DNA of 64,000 bases from Rhizobium sp. BT03 (lineage in GTDB: Bacteria > Pseudomonadota > Alphaproteobacteria > Rhizobiales > Rhizobiaceae): NCBI RefSeq assembly GCF_030053155.1, contig NZ_CP125640.1, positions 992,001 through 1,056,000 on the forward strand, in the 5' to 3' direction. The translations under genes were made by a program, and so were the position numbers. Of this stretch, positions 28,031 through 37,466 are shown piece after piece; within the stretch, counting starts at the first letter, position 1; each line of letters starts with the position of its first letter. The notes beneath the pieces are model-generated. The model did not search any database. It had not been told where the DNA came from and was given only the letters and a program-made list of their open reading frames with translations.

Positions 28031-28127
28031 GCCGCAACAACTCTGCCCTGTTGTTGCGGCGTCTGTCCGGCCAATCCTGATACTGATGAAGAGACAGATC
28101 GCCGCCGAATGAAATCATTTGAGCGGG
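28020..28127 (+). promoter_or_regulatory. Translational attenuator (mutually exclusive RNA stems) of the exporter gene
   Basis: Segment 1 (GCCGCAACAAC, 28031-28041) pairs perfectly with segment 2 (GTTGTTGCGGC, 28050-28060). CAGAC (28020-28024, in the leader) also pairs with GTCTG (28061-28065). Alternatively, segment 2 (GCGGCGTCTGTC, 28056-28067) pairs with segment 3 (GACAGATCGCCGC, 28093-28105): 12 pairs with one bulged U. When 1:2 is formed, segment 3 can instead fold with segment 4: CCGC/GCGG (28102-28105 with 28123-28126) and AATG/CATT. That covers the GAGCGGG ribosome-binding region before the start at 28137. A ribosome stalled on the leader would open 1:2, allow 2:3 and free the start. 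Confidence 0.75.
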
Positions 28128-28136
28128 TTCTTTCCC

Positions 28137-29324
28137 ATGTCTTATCCCAAAATCCAGCAGTGGACCTATTCCGTGCCGGCAGCCTTGCTGCTGATGGCGC
28201 CTTTCGACATCCTGGCCTCGCTTGCCATGGACATCTATCTGCCGGTCGTGCCGGTCATGCCGGCCGCACCCGGCACTTCGCCGGCCGTCATCCAACTGAC
28301 CCTCAGTCTCTATATGCTGATGCTCGGCGCGGGGCAGATCGTCTTCGGTCCGATTTCCGATCTTGTCGGACGGCGGCCCGTCCTCATCGCAGGGACGGCG
28401 CTCTTTGCCGCTTCATCCTTGCTGCTTGCCGGCGCCTCCTCGGCACCGCTTTTCGTGGTCTTGAGGTTACTGCAAGCGATCGGCGCGTCGGCGGCTATGG
28501 TCACAACTTTCGCAACCGTGCGTGACGTCTACGCCGGGCGTCCCGAAAGCAGCACGATCTATAGCCTTCTCGGCTCCATCCTCTCCTTCGTGCCTGCGTT
28601 AGGCCCGATCGCCGGAGCCTTGATCGCCGATCGCTTCGGCTGGCGCGCCATTTTCCTCGTCATCGGCCTGTTGTCGGTCGCGGCCCTTCTCAACGCCTTC
28701 TTGCGGTGGCATGAGACCCGCCCCGCCGCAACGGCGCAGATCGCTCTGCGCCCAATCCTGACAAGCTTTCCCTTCTGGGTCTATACAGCCGGCTTCAGCG
28801 CGGCGATGGGCGCCTTCTTCGTCTTTTTCTCGACGGCACCCCGCGTCCTGATCGATAAAGCCGGTTTCTCCGGTATCGGCTTCAGCGTCGCCTTTGCGAC
28901 AGTGGCGCTGGTGATGATCGTGACGGCGCAGTTCGCCAAACGTTTCGTCATGCGCTGGGGCATTACAGGCAGCCTTGCCAGAGGCATGGCAATGCTGCTT
29001 CTCGGCGCCGTACTGCTAGCCTTTGGCGAGCTGTTTCTGCAGCCTTCCCTTCTCAGCTTCGTCGTGCCGATGTGGATCATCGCGATCGGCATCGTCCTTG
29101 CCACCGCGGTCACCGCCAACGGCGCGCTTGAAGCCTTTGGCGACATGGCCGGAACGGCGGTCGCGCTCTATTCCTGCGTCCAGAGCATCATCGTCAGCTT
29201 TGCCGGAACCTTGTTCGTGCTTCTGCTCGGCGGCGACAACGCCTGGCCGCTCGTGGGTTATGTCTGTGTGACCGCGCTGACGACGCTTTCTGGATCGTGG
29301 TTCCTGCAAGACCCTGCCGGATAG
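28137..29324 (+). CDS. CmlA/FloR-type phenicol efflux MFS transporter
   Basis: 395 aa with twelve expected helices. The N-terminal region (VPAALLLMAPFDILASLAMD, YLPVVPVMP, IQLTLSLYMLMLGAGQIVFG, DLVGRRPVLIAG) is, from memory, almost word for word the FloR/CmlA sequence. The middle TFATVRDVYAGRPESSTIYSLLGS and FVPALGPIAGALIADRFGW, and the later FFVFFSTAPRVLI, FAFATVALVMIV-like and TANGALEAFGDMAG also match. It should export chloramphenicol and perhaps florfenicol by proton antiport. No integron, attC or transposon border is visible; the flanks are ordinary rhizobial genes. Start ATG at 28137, by alignment with FloR; a TTG at 28119 is less likely. Expression is probably controlled by the leader just upstream. 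Confidence 0.88.
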   Translation: MSYPKIQQWTYSVPAALLLMAPFDILASLAMDIYLPVVPVMPAAPGTSPAVIQLTLSLYMLMLGAGQIVFGPISDLVGRRPVLIAGTALFAASSLLLAGASSAPLFVVLRLLQAIGASAAMVTTFATVRDVYAGRPESSTIYSLLGSILSFVPALGPIAGALIADRFGWRAIFLVIGLLSVAALLNAFLRWHETRPAATAQIALRPILTSFPFWVYTAGFSAAMGAFFVFFSTAPRVLIDKAGFSGIGFSVAFATVALVMIVTAQFAKRFVMRWGITGSLARGMAMLLLGAVLLAFGELFLQPSLLSFVVPMWIIAIGIVLATAVTANGALEAFGDMAGTAVALYSCVQSIIVSFAGTLFVLLLGGDNAWPLVGYVCVTALTTLSGSWFLQDPAG

Positions 29325-29545
29325 GCAAATGGGACAAAGGACGGCCGCTCGATACGATGAGCGGCCGCCTTCCGAACGATTGCTTGAAATCCGTGCGCAC
29401 CTCGCCTACCCCTTTCTGCGCGCGAACGGATCGGCCAAATCCTTCGCGCAGATCCGCCCCGACGCTCCGGCGTGAAACGGCGATCCTGCAATACTGCGTC
29501 CGTTTCGGACGCGACTATGTTCTGCGACCGAAAAAGGAGCATGAC

Positions 29546-30508
29546 TTGGCGAACAGATCGATTGACCACGCCTTCACGGCGACCAGCCTCACTTCAGCCG
29601 CCAGCGATCCGACCTTTGCCGGAGCGCTGTCCTTCATGCGCCGGCGCTTCACCAAGGAACTTGCGGGCGTCGACGTCGCGGTCTGGGGTATTCCCTTCGA
29701 TGCCGCAACCTCGAACCGGCCGGGCACGCGCTTCGGGCCGCAGGCGATCCGGCGTGCCTCGGCGATCTTCGACAATGATGCGCAATATCCCTTCAACCGC
29801 GATCTTTTCGCCGACATGGCGGTGATCGACTATGGCGATTGCCTGCTCGACTACGGCAACCATCAGGACACGCCCGCGGCCATCGAACGCCAGGCAAACG
29901 TCATCCTCGACAGCGGCGCCTTCCTGTTGACGCTCGGCGGCGATCACTACGTCACCTGGCCGCTGCTGAAAGCCCATGCGGCAAAACACGGGCCGCTTGC
30001 GCTCGTGCAGTTCGACGCTCACCAGGACACATGGTTCGACGAGGACCGGCGCATCGACCATGGTTCTTTCGTCGCGCGTGCCGTCCGCGAAGGTATCATC
30101 GATCCCGACCGCTCGATCCAGATCGGCATCCGCACCCATGCGCCGGAGGATTGCGGCATCAATATTCTCTACGGCCATCAGGTCGAGGAGATGAGCGCCG
30201 GCGACATCGCCTCGGCGATCATCTCGCATACGCGCGGCGCGCCTGCCTATCTCACCTTCGATATCGATTGCCTCGATCCGGCCTTTGCGCCGGGCACCGG
30301 CACACCGGTTGCCGGCGGGCCGTCGAGCGCCAAGATCCTCTCGGTGCTGCAGCGCCTGCATCAGCTCGACATCCGCGGCGCCGATATCGTCGAGGTATCG
30401 CCACCGTACGACCATGCCGATATCACCGCCATTGCGGGGGCAACGGCGGCGATGTATATGCTGGGGCTTCACGCCGAGCGACGCGCCATCGCCGTGTCAC
30501 AAGGCTGA
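29546..30508 (+). CDS. speB: Agmatinase
   Basis: 320 aa, ureohydrolase family. The start is TTG at 29546 with AAAGGAG 6 bases upstream; an ATG at 29541 is in another frame. Dinuclear manganese ligands are in [18 protein letters not shown] and [17 protein letters not shown], and the substrate region [11 protein letters not shown] is present. It hydrolyses agmatine to putrescine and urea. [13 protein letters not shown] supports agmatinase over arginase. It is followed after 58 bases by argC, another arginine-related gene, on the same strand. Confidence 0.9.
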   Translation: MANRSIDHAFTATSLTSAASDPTFAGALSFMRRRFTKELAGVDVAVWGIPFDAATSNRPGTRFGPQAIRRASAIFDNDAQYPFNRDLFADMAVIDYGDCLLDYGNHQDTPAAIERQANVILDSGAFLLTLGGDHYVTWPLLKAHAAKHGPLALVQFDAHQDTWFDEDRRIDHGSFVARAVREGIIDPDRSIQIGIRTHAPEDCGINILYGHQVEEMSAGDIASAIISHTRGAPAYLTFDIDCLDPAFAPGTGTPVAGGPSSAKILSVLQRLHQLDIRGADIVEVSPPYDHADITAIAGATAAMYMLGLHAERRAIAVSQG

Positions 30509-30566
30509 CCTATTATCCCAAAATGAATCCGGAAACCTTCTGAACCCATTGAAAGCGCAGGTTAAC

Positions 30567-31499
30567 ATGGCACCGAAAATCTTCATCGACGGCGAACACG
30601 GCACGACGGGTCTGCAGATCCGCACGCGCATGGCCGGTCGCCGCGATGTCGAGCTTCTGTCCATTCCCGAAGCCGAGCGGCGCAACGCCGCCATGCGCGA
30701 GGACATGCTGAACAGCGCCGACATCGCCATTCTCTGCCTGCCCGACGATGCGTCGAAGGAAGCGGTACAGATGGTTTCTGGTAACAACAATGTCCGCGTC
30801 ATCGACACTTCGACCGCCTTCCGCGTCAATCCCGGCTGGGCCTATGGCTTTGCCGAAATGGACGGCGCCCAGGCGGGCAGGATCAGAGCCGCCCGCTTCG
30901 TCGCCAATCCCGGCTGCTACCCCACGGGCGCAATCGGCCTGATCCGGCCGCTGCGGGCCGCCGGTCTCCTGCCGGACGGCTATCCGGTGACGGTCAACGC
31001 CGTCTCCGGTTATACCGGCGGCGGCAAGCAGATGATCGCGCAGATGGAAAATGCGGATCACCCGGATGCGATCACCGCGCCGCATTTCCTCTACGGCCTG
31101 CCGCTGACCCACAAGCATGTGCCCGAGATGACCGTGCACGGCCTGCTCGACCGCGCGCCGATCTTCTCGCCGTCGGTCGGCAAGTTCGCGCAGGGCATGA
31201 TCGTGCAGGTGCCGCTGCATCTCGATGACCTCGCCGAGGGCATGACGCTGGAAAGCATCCATGCCGCCCTCGCCGCCCATTATGCCGGCCAGGAGATCGT
31301 CACCGTCGTGCCGCTCGCCGAAAGCAAGGCGCTGCCGCGCGTCAACGCCGTCGAGCTCGAAGGCAAGGACACGATGAAGCTCTTCGTCTTCGGCACGCCG
31401 GGCGCATCGCAGGTCAATCTGGTGGCGCTGCTCGACAATCTCGGCAAGGGCGCCTCGGGTGCCGCCGTGCAGAACATGGACCTGATGCTCGCCTCCTGA
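30567..31499 (+). CDS. argC: N-acetyl-gamma-glutamyl-phosphate reductase
   Basis: 310 aa, the short (type 2) ArgC common in alphaproteobacteria. The NADP-binding start is [15 protein letters not shown]; the active-site cysteine is Cys117 in [26 protein letters not shown] holds the conserved histidine. It reduces N-acetylglutamyl phosphate to the semialdehyde in arginine synthesis. Start ATG at 30567 (MAPKIF). Confidence 0.95.
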   Translation: MAPKIFIDGEHGTTGLQIRTRMAGRRDVELLSIPEAERRNAAMREDMLNSADIAILCLPDDASKEAVQMVSGNNNVRVIDTSTAFRVNPGWAYGFAEMDGAQAGRIRAARFVANPGCYPTGAIGLIRPLRAAGLLPDGYPVTVNAVSGYTGGGKQMIAQMENADHPDAITAPHFLYGLPLTHKHVPEMTVHGLLDRAPIFSPSVGKFAQGMIVQVPLHLDDLAEGMTLESIHAALAAHYAGQEIVTVVPLAESKALPRVNAVELEGKDTMKLFVFGTPGASQVNLVALLDNLGKGASGAAVQNMDLMLAS

Positions 31500-31503
31500 C
31501 GTC

Positions 31504-32295
31504 ATGACGCTCGATGCGCTTCTCGCCGGCGTGCACGCCTGGTTTGCCGCCGCCCTGCCCGACCATGGCATCTCTGCGCTGATGGCCTTCGCCTTCATCG
31601 CCGGGCTCGCCCGTGGCTTTTCGGGCTTCGGCGCCGCATTGATCTTCATTCCGCTCGCCGGCGCGATCGTCGGGCCGAAGCTGGTTTCGCCGATCCTGCT
31701 CGTCATCGACGGCATTGCCACATTGGGCATGATCCCGCCCGCCTGGCGCGGCGCCAACCGGCCCGAGGTCTTCGTCATGGCGGCGGGGGCCGCACTCGGC
31801 GTGCCGGCCGGCACGGCGATGCTGGCACTGCTCGACCCGCTGCTTTTGCGCTGGAGCATCACCATCATCGCTATCGCCCTGCTCGCGCTTCTCGCGTCGG
31901 GATGGCGCTATCACGGCGCGCCGTCGGCCCCGCTCAGCAGCGGCGTCGGCCTGATCGCCGGGCTTTTCAGCGGCGCCGCGCAGCTCGGCGGCCCGCCTGT
32001 TGTCGCCTACTGGCTTGGGGGCAAGAGCGACTTCACCCGCGTCAGGGCGAATGTCGTGCTCTATTTCTCGATCTCGTCGGTCTTCAGCGCCATCAGCTAT
32101 TATGTCGGCGGGTTGTTCGTGCCTGCCGTCTTCGCGCTGACCGCCGTCATCCTGCCGAGTTATGCGGTCGGGCTCTACGGCGGCTCGAAACTGTTCGGGC
32201 TCGCCGAGGAGCGGACCTTCCGCATCGCCTGCTACATCCTGATCGCCGCCGCCGCGATCATCGGCATGCCGCTGCTCGACGGTGTGCTGCGCTAA
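31504..32295 (+). CDS. TSUP (TauE/SafE) family permease
   Basis: 263 aa with about eight membrane helices. The repeat GLARGFSGFGAALIFIPLAGAIVGPK near residue 37 and AQLGGPPVVAYWLGGK in the second half are typical of TauE/SafE proteins, which export sulfite, sulfoacetate or related anions. Substrate unknown. It begins 4 bases after argC and is probably cotranscribed. Confidence 0.88.
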   Translation: MTLDALLAGVHAWFAAALPDHGISALMAFAFIAGLARGFSGFGAALIFIPLAGAIVGPKLVSPILLVIDGIATLGMIPPAWRGANRPEVFVMAAGAALGVPAGTAMLALLDPLLLRWSITIIAIALLALLASGWRYHGAPSAPLSSGVGLIAGLFSGAAQLGGPPVVAYWLGGKSDFTRVRANVVLYFSISSVFSAISYYVGGLFVPAVFALTAVILPSYAVGLYGGSKLFGLAEERTFRIACYILIAAAAIIGMPLLDGVLR

Positions 32296-32313
32296 ACGCC
32301 TGACGCTACGGCT

Positions 32314-33417
32314 TCAGCCGCGCTCCGCGATCGCCGTCACGTGCGGATATTCGCCGTAAAAGCCGCGCCAGTTGGCGACGGCGAAACCGAAGACCACCAG
32401 GGCGCCGGCCTGATGCAGCAGGCCCCAGTGAAGCGGCACCTGCATCAGCAGCGTGGCGATGCCGATCGCCGCCTGCAATGTCACCAGCGAGAAAAGCACG
32501 ACGGCACGGCGGGCATGGGTGGTCCAGGCTGCGGCGCGAAGCGCGATCACCATGTTGATCAGTGTCAATGCGAAGAGCGTATAGGCGCCGATGCGGTGGA
32601 TGAACTGAACCGTCTTCGGGTTCTCGAAGGCATTGATCCAGAAGGGCTGCTGGATCAAGAGATCCGACGGGATGACGGCGCCATCCATCAGCGGCCAGGT
32701 ATTGTAGGAAAAGCCGGCGTCGAGCCCCGCCACCAGCGCGCCGAGATAGATCTGGAACAGCGCGAAAATGGCGATCGCGGCGGCGAAACCGCGCGAGCTG
32801 CGGGCCGGCGCCGGATCGCTGGAATGCGGTGAGAGCCCGCGCATGATCCACATGCAGCCGGCAAAGATCAGGCAGGCCATGACGAGATGCGTCGCCAGCC
32901 GGTACTGGCTGACATCGGTGCGGACGGAAAGGCCCGAGGACACCATCCACCAGCCGATAAAGCCCTGCAGACCGCCGAGCGCCAGGATGCCGACGAGCGG
33001 CCAGCGCAGGCGCCTTTCGATCCGCCCCGTCAGCCAGAAAAAGAGGAGCGGCAGCGCGAAGATCACGCCGATGCCGCGGGCAATCAGCCGGTGTGCCCAT
33101 TCCCACCAGAAGATGCCCTTGAATTCCTCGACGGTCATGGCGCTGTTCAACTGCTGAAATTCGGGAATGCGCTGGTAGAGGCGGAATTCCTCCTCCCACT
33201 CGGCAGCCGACAGCGGCGGGATGACGCCGTGGATCGGCTTCCATTCGGTGATCGACAGGCCCGAATTGGTCAGCCGGGTGGCGCCGCCGACGAGAACGAG
33301 ACAGAAGAGCGCCAACAGCACGAAACCAAGCCAGAAGCGCAGGGCGCGGCGGTCGCGGTTCTGCTTGTGCACTTCGCTCAGGATCGCCTGTTCCGTGGTC
33401 GGGTTTGCGACGGCCAT
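32314..33417 (-). CDS. ctaA: Heme A synthase (COX15/CtaA)
   Basis: 367 aa, alphaproteobacterial type 2 COX15. Eight helices; [33 protein letters not shown] is the classical start. Heme-ligand histidines are in [35 protein letters not shown] and [13 protein letters not shown]. It oxidises heme O to heme A for cytochrome aa3 oxidase. GGAG lies 6 bases before the ATG at 33417. An upstream open frame to 33576 lacks homology. Confidence 0.95.
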   Translation of the reverse strand: MAVANPTTEQAILSEVHKQNRDRRALRFWLGFVLLALFCLVLVGGATRLTNSGLSITEWKPIHGVIPPLSAAEWEEEFRLYQRIPEFQQLNSAMTVEEFKGIFWWEWAHRLIARGIGVIFALPLLFFWLTGRIERRLRWPLVGILALGGLQGFIGWWMVSSGLSVRTDVSQYRLATHLVMACLIFAGCMWIMRGLSPHSSDPAPARSSRGFAAAIAIFALFQIYLGALVAGLDAGFSYNTWPLMDGAVIPSDLLIQQPFWINAFENPKTVQFIHRIGAYTLFALTLINMVIALRAAAWTTHARRAVVLFSLVTLQAAIGIATLLMQVPLHWGLLHQAGALVVFGFAVANWRGFYGEYPHVTAIAERG

Positions 33418-33532
33418 GATGTCTCCTTCTATCCGGCAGTTGATTTGCCCCACCGGCTCATGCAAAACAAGCCCCGAACCTTTGCGGCATGCCGTCGCGC
33501 CGGTCCGTCCCGTCCCTGCCGAGAGAGAATTG

Positions 33533-33742
33533 ATGCCCGTCCGCCTTCGCAAATTCATCGGCACGATCCTCATCATCGTGCTCGTACTGGTCTATGCGCT
33601 GGTGGCGAATACGATCGCGGTGGCAACGCTCGGCAACGCGCCGTGGTGGGGCCACCTGCTCTATTTCCTGCTCACCGGCCTGCTCTGGGTCCTGCCGGCG
33701 ATGGTGATCATCAAATGGATGGCCGGGCCGCGGCAGCAATAG
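33533..33742 (+). CDS. DUF2842 small membrane protein
   Basis: 69 aa with two hydrophobic helices ([23 protein letters not shown] and [22 protein letters not shown]), the layout of DUF2842, a family seen mainly in alphaproteobacteria. GAGAGAG lies 5 bases before the ATG. Function unknown. Divergent from ctaA with about 115 bases between. Confidence 0.85.
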   Translation: MPVRLRKFIGTILIIVLVLVYALVANTIAVATLGNAPWWGHLLYFLLTGLLWVLPAMVIIKWMAGPRQQ

Positions 33743-33861
33743 GCCATTAACGGCCGAATAACCGTGATCGGCGGAAAACCTCGCCCATCGCCTGCGAGTA
33801 AACCAAATATACGTCCTGCATTCCTACCTTCCCGTTCAGCATTCTTGACCGGAGAAAACCC

Positions 33862-35106
33862 GTGCAGACGACGCAAAAGCTCGATGTTCATGGACAGTCG
33901 TCGGAAGACATGGCGCTGGCCCAGACGGCCATTTCGCGCCTGCGTCAGCTGAGCATGAAACTCGCCATGGCCGAAGTCGACATTAGCGTTTTTGACGCGA
34001 TGCAGCCGCTGGAGGACGACTGGCGGGCGCTGGAGCGCGACAATCTCCAGTCCCTGCATCAGAGCTATGACTGGTGCGCCGCCTGGGTGAGCGCCTTTCA
34101 GCGGCCGCTGGCGATCCTCAAAGGCACCCATGCCGGTGAGACGGCCTTCATTCTGCCGGTCGAAATCGTCAAGTCGCGGGGGCTTGCGATCGCGAAATTC
34201 ATCGCCGCCGATCACAGCAACATCAATACCGGCCTGTTTTCGGAAGGCTTTGCCGAAACCGGCGGTACCATCGACGCCGGCAAGTTCGCCGGCCAGCTTC
34301 AGCAGGCGCTCAAAGGCCGGGCCGATCTGCTGCTCCTGCAGAATATTCCGCTGGAATGGCGCGGGCGACAGACCCCGCTCACGGGGCTGCCGATGGTGCA
34401 GAACCAGAACCATGCCTATCAGCTGCCGTTCTTTCCCGCCTTCGAGGAGACGCTGAAGCAGCTCAACGCCAAGAACCGGCGCAAGAAATTCCGCGTTCAG
34501 TCGAAACGCCTCGAGGCGGCCGGCGGCTTCGAATATCTTGTCCCCGAGGCAACGGAAGAACAGCACCGCCTGCTCGATATCTTCTTCCGGCTGAAAAGCG
34601 CCCGTTTCGCCAGCCTCGGCCTGCCCGACGTCTTCGCCGACAGGGAAACGCAGTCCTTCCTGCACGCTCTGATCGACAAGCGCGAAGACCGCAGGCAATA
34701 TTTCGGGCTGCAGATGCATGTGCTGCGGCTCAAGGGCGAGAATGAGGGCCGGATTGCCGCGATTTCAGGGATTTCGCGCAAGGGCGACCACATCATCTGC
34801 CAGTTCGGCGCGATCGATGAAGAGCTGGTGCCGGATACCAGCCCCGGCGAATTCCTCTATTGGCAGACCATCTCGGGATTGCATGGCAAAGGTATCGCGC
34901 TGTTCGATTTCGGGCTCGGCGACCAGACCTACAAACGTTCCTGGGCGCCTGTGGAAACCGCGCATTACGACGTGGTGCTGCCGGTCTCGCCGCTCGGCGT
35001 CGCCGCCGGCGCCGCGCACCGGATCGTCACCCGCGGCAAGGCGCATATCAAGGCGCGCCCGAAGCTCTATAAATTCGCCCAAAACATCCGGGCACGGATC
35101 GGCTAA
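33862..35106 (+). CDS. CelD/BcsL-type GNAT acetyltransferase
   Basis: 414 aa, start GTG at 33862 after GGAGAAAACCC. The CelD/BcsL family pattern is present: LHQSYDWCAAWVSAF, ITLPVEIVK-like FILPVEIVKSRG, NRRKKFRVQSKRL in the centre, and GEFLYWQTISGLHGKGIALFDFGLGDQTYKRSWAP at the end. Relatives are found in cellulose and exopolysaccharide loci and are thought to transfer acyl groups to sugars or lipids. Here it faces the ExoP-like gene tail to tail and is likely part of the same polysaccharide system. Confidence 0.85.
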   Translation: MQTTQKLDVHGQSSEDMALAQTAISRLRQLSMKLAMAEVDISVFDAMQPLEDDWRALERDNLQSLHQSYDWCAAWVSAFQRPLAILKGTHAGETAFILPVEIVKSRGLAIAKFIAADHSNINTGLFSEGFAETGGTIDAGKFAGQLQQALKGRADLLLLQNIPLEWRGRQTPLTGLPMVQNQNHAYQLPFFPAFEETLKQLNAKNRRKKFRVQSKRLEAAGGFEYLVPEATEEQHRLLDIFFRLKSARFASLGLPDVFADRETQSFLHALIDKREDRRQYFGLQMHVLRLKGENEGRIAAISGISRKGDHIICQFGAIDEELVPDTSPGEFLYWQTISGLHGKGIALFDFGLGDQTYKRSWAPVETAHYDVVLPVSPLGVAAGAAHRIVTRGKAHIKARPKLYKFAQNIRARIG

Positions 35107-35110
35107 AGGT

Positions 35111-37276
35111 TCAGGCCGCCTGGCCGAGCGTCTGCTCGCTCCCCTCCCCACCCGACATCAGCACGACGCGCTCGTAGCCCGCAGCCTGGAATTCCGTCAT
35201 CAGGGTCACGAAGATCGTCTCCTCGATCTCCGGCATGGAGAGGATGATCTCGACATCGCGGCTGCGCGTTAGCCGCGAGACGCCGGCGACATCGGCCGAA
35301 CCGCATTCGACCACCACGAGGTCATAGGCGGCGGCAAGCGCATCGAGCAGCAGCGACAGCCGGTCGACACCGCGCATGGCGCGGCGCACATCGCTCTGGC
35401 CCTGGGGGATCAGATGCGCGTCGGAAAGGCGGTCGCCGTGGATCGTGTCGCCGAAGGCGGCCTCGCCGCAGAGCAGATCGGTAACACCTAGAGCGGCCTG
35501 GTCCTCGGCCATCAGTTCCGTGGGGTAGCCGGAACCGGTCATGTCGATCAGGATGACGCGGCGGCCGGCGTCGGCGAGCATGCGGGTCAGCAAAACCGTC
35601 GCCGCCGAGCCATTGTCACCAGTCGGAGATATTGCAATTGCCAGCGGCGCACGACTGCCCGTGAGATAATCCGCAACGGAGGCGACGGAGAATTCATTGT
35701 CGTCCTCCGGCAGCTCCTCGGCAGCCTCCGTGTCTTCGATCGTATCGTCATCACCGACGACCGCGAGCATGCTCGGCTGGGCGGGCTTTCTGGGGGCTGC
35801 GACAACCGGGGCGACCTGTGGCGCATCCCTTTCCTCGACGAGGGTTTCCGCCTCGATCGTCTCAGGGGACACGTCGACGGGACGCAGCGCCCGGCCGCTG
35901 AAGAGTTCGGCCAGCATGGTGACGATGGCGCTCAGGATCAGCGTGGCGACGGCAGCGACGACGACGATCGGCACCACCTTCGGGAAATAGGGATCGACCG
36001 GCTCGATGGCCTTGGAAACGATCCGGGCATCCGCCGGGCTCGAATTGCTGTCGGCGCGGGAGGCGGCTTCGCGGTAGCGCACCAGATAGGTTTCGAGCAG
36101 CTGGCGCTGGGCGGTCGCCTCGCGCTCCAGCGCGTTGAGGCCGACCTCGTCCTCACCGGCGCGGGCGCTGTTGGCCTGCACCGCGTCCGACTGGCGCTCA
36201 AGTTCGCTCGCCCTGAGATCGGCGACCTTGGATTCGTTCTCGATGCTCGTCAGGATTTTCTGCGTCTCCTGGCGGATCTGGGTGCGGATATCGGCGAGCT
36301 GGGCGCGCAGGCTTTTCAGCCGCGGATGATTGTTGAGAAGGCTGGTCTGCAGATCCGAGATCTGCGACTGCAAGCCGGATTCCGTCGCTTTCAGCCGCTG
36401 GATCGCCTGAGAGGACATGATGTCGGGCAGCGTGTCGGAGGCCTCGCCTGAAGACAGCGCGTTGCGCACCGCCTGCGCCCTCGCCTCGGCATTGGCCTTG
36501 TCGCCGCGGACACGGGTCAGCTCGGCGGAGATATCGTTCAGCTGCTGGGCCGGAAAGGTGGTGGTGCCGTTGGTCTGCAGCAGCCCGTGCGAGGTGCGGT
36601 ATTCGGCAACCTTCTTCTCGGCTTCGCTGACCTTGCGGCGCAGCCCCTCGATCTCCGGCTCCAGCCAGCGCGTCGCTTCCGAATTGGAATCGAGCTTGGC
36701 GCCGCTCTGGGTCGAAAGATAGACATTGGCCATGGCGTTCGGAATGGCGGCGGCGAGCTTCGGATCCTTCGAGGTGAAGCTGACGCCGATGACGCGTGAA
36801 CCCGGCACCTGATAGACCTGCAGACGCTCGACGAAGGCGTCGATCACCCGCTCTTCCGGCGGGTTCTCCATCGGGTTCTTCTTCAGGTGCAGCTTCACCA
36901 GGATGCTGTTCATCGCCGATCCGTTGGCGGCATCATCGAATTCCGGCAGGTTGTAGAGCTTCAGATCGTTGATCACCTTCTTCAGGAGATCGGCCGATTG
37001 CAGCAGCTGCACCTGGCTGGCGATATTCAGCTCGTCCATCAGCGGGCCGGCGCCGGCGTCGTTGACCTGCTGGGTGCTGGCGAAGGCCGGCGCGCGGGGT
37101 TCGATCAGAATGCGCGTTTCACTGCGATATTGCGGCGACATGATCTTGGCGCCTGTAAAGGCGACGCCCGCCCCCGCAAGCGTAATCGCCAAAATCCTGA
37201 GCCGCCGCGCCCAGACGGCGCGGACCAGCTGGCCGAGGTCGATGTCCACATCCTGATCACGCGCTACGCCGGACAT
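35111..37276 (-). CDS. Wzz/ExoP-like polysaccharide co-polymerase with degenerate kinase domain
   Basis: 721 aa. The Wzz domain begins DVDIDLGQLVRAVWARRLRILAITLAGAG, with a second membrane helix near residue 470 (VVPIVVVAAVATLILSAIV) and a long coiled-coil periplasmic part between. The cytoplasmic end has the position of a bacterial tyrosine kinase, but Walker A is SPTGDNGSAAT (no Lys, no Ser/Thr after it). Walker A' is ILIDMTGSG, Walker B is VVVECG, and there is no C-terminal tyrosine cluster. It probably controls chain length and export without kinase activity. GGAG lies 7 bases before the ATG at 37276; an in-frame ATG at 37342 is rejected. It is divergent from the Wza-like gene. Confidence 0.9.
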   Translation of the reverse strand: MSGVARDQDVDIDLGQLVRAVWARRLRILAITLAGAGVAFTGAKIMSPQYRSETRILIEPRAPAFASTQQVNDAGAGPLMDELNIASQVQLLQSADLLKKVINDLKLYNLPEFDDAANGSAMNSILVKLHLKKNPMENPPEERVIDAFVERLQVYQVPGSRVIGVSFTSKDPKLAAAIPNAMANVYLSTQSGAKLDSNSEATRWLEPEIEGLRRKVSEAEKKVAEYRTSHGLLQTNGTTTFPAQQLNDISAELTRVRGDKANAEARAQAVRNALSSGEASDTLPDIMSSQAIQRLKATESGLQSQISDLQTSLLNNHPRLKSLRAQLADIRTQIRQETQKILTSIENESKVADLRASELERQSDAVQANSARAGEDEVGLNALEREATAQRQLLETYLVRYREAASRADSNSSPADARIVSKAIEPVDPYFPKVVPIVVVAAVATLILSAIVTMLAELFSGRALRPVDVSPETIEAETLVEERDAPQVAPVVAAPRKPAQPSMLAVVGDDDTIEDTEAAEELPEDDNEFSVASVADYLTGSRAPLAIAISPTGDNGSAATVLLTRMLADAGRRVILIDMTGSGYPTELMAEDQAALGVTDLLCGEAAFGDTIHGDRLSDAHLIPQGQSDVRRAMRGVDRLSLLLDALAAAYDLVVVECGSADVAGVSRLTRSRDVEIILSMPEIEETIFVTLMTEFQAAGYERVVLMSGGEGSEQTLGQAA

Positions 37277-37466
37277 GCTCTTACTCCACAACAAAGGTGC
37301 CGCAAGCGTAAACGACCATGGTAACTCAACGGTTAATGGCAATCTTGCCGAGAATAAGCGACGGCTGATGAAGGAAGCCAGGAAATTGCAAGCGGCCTTT
37401 ACCGGGCATTAACCCTAACGGATCGATAACGGCTCTACCGAGTTCATTTTCTGTGAGCACCAACGG

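Noticed and set aside
28119..28136. TTG start six codons upstream for the exporter
   Set aside because: It would begin inside attenuator segment 4 without a ribosome-binding site; alignment with FloR supports the ATG at 28137.
27756..29324. Acquired integron or transposon carrying a cmlA/floR cassette
   Set aside because: No attC-like site, integrase, resistance neighbours or inverted repeats; the composition matches the surroundings and a chromosomal origin is more likely.
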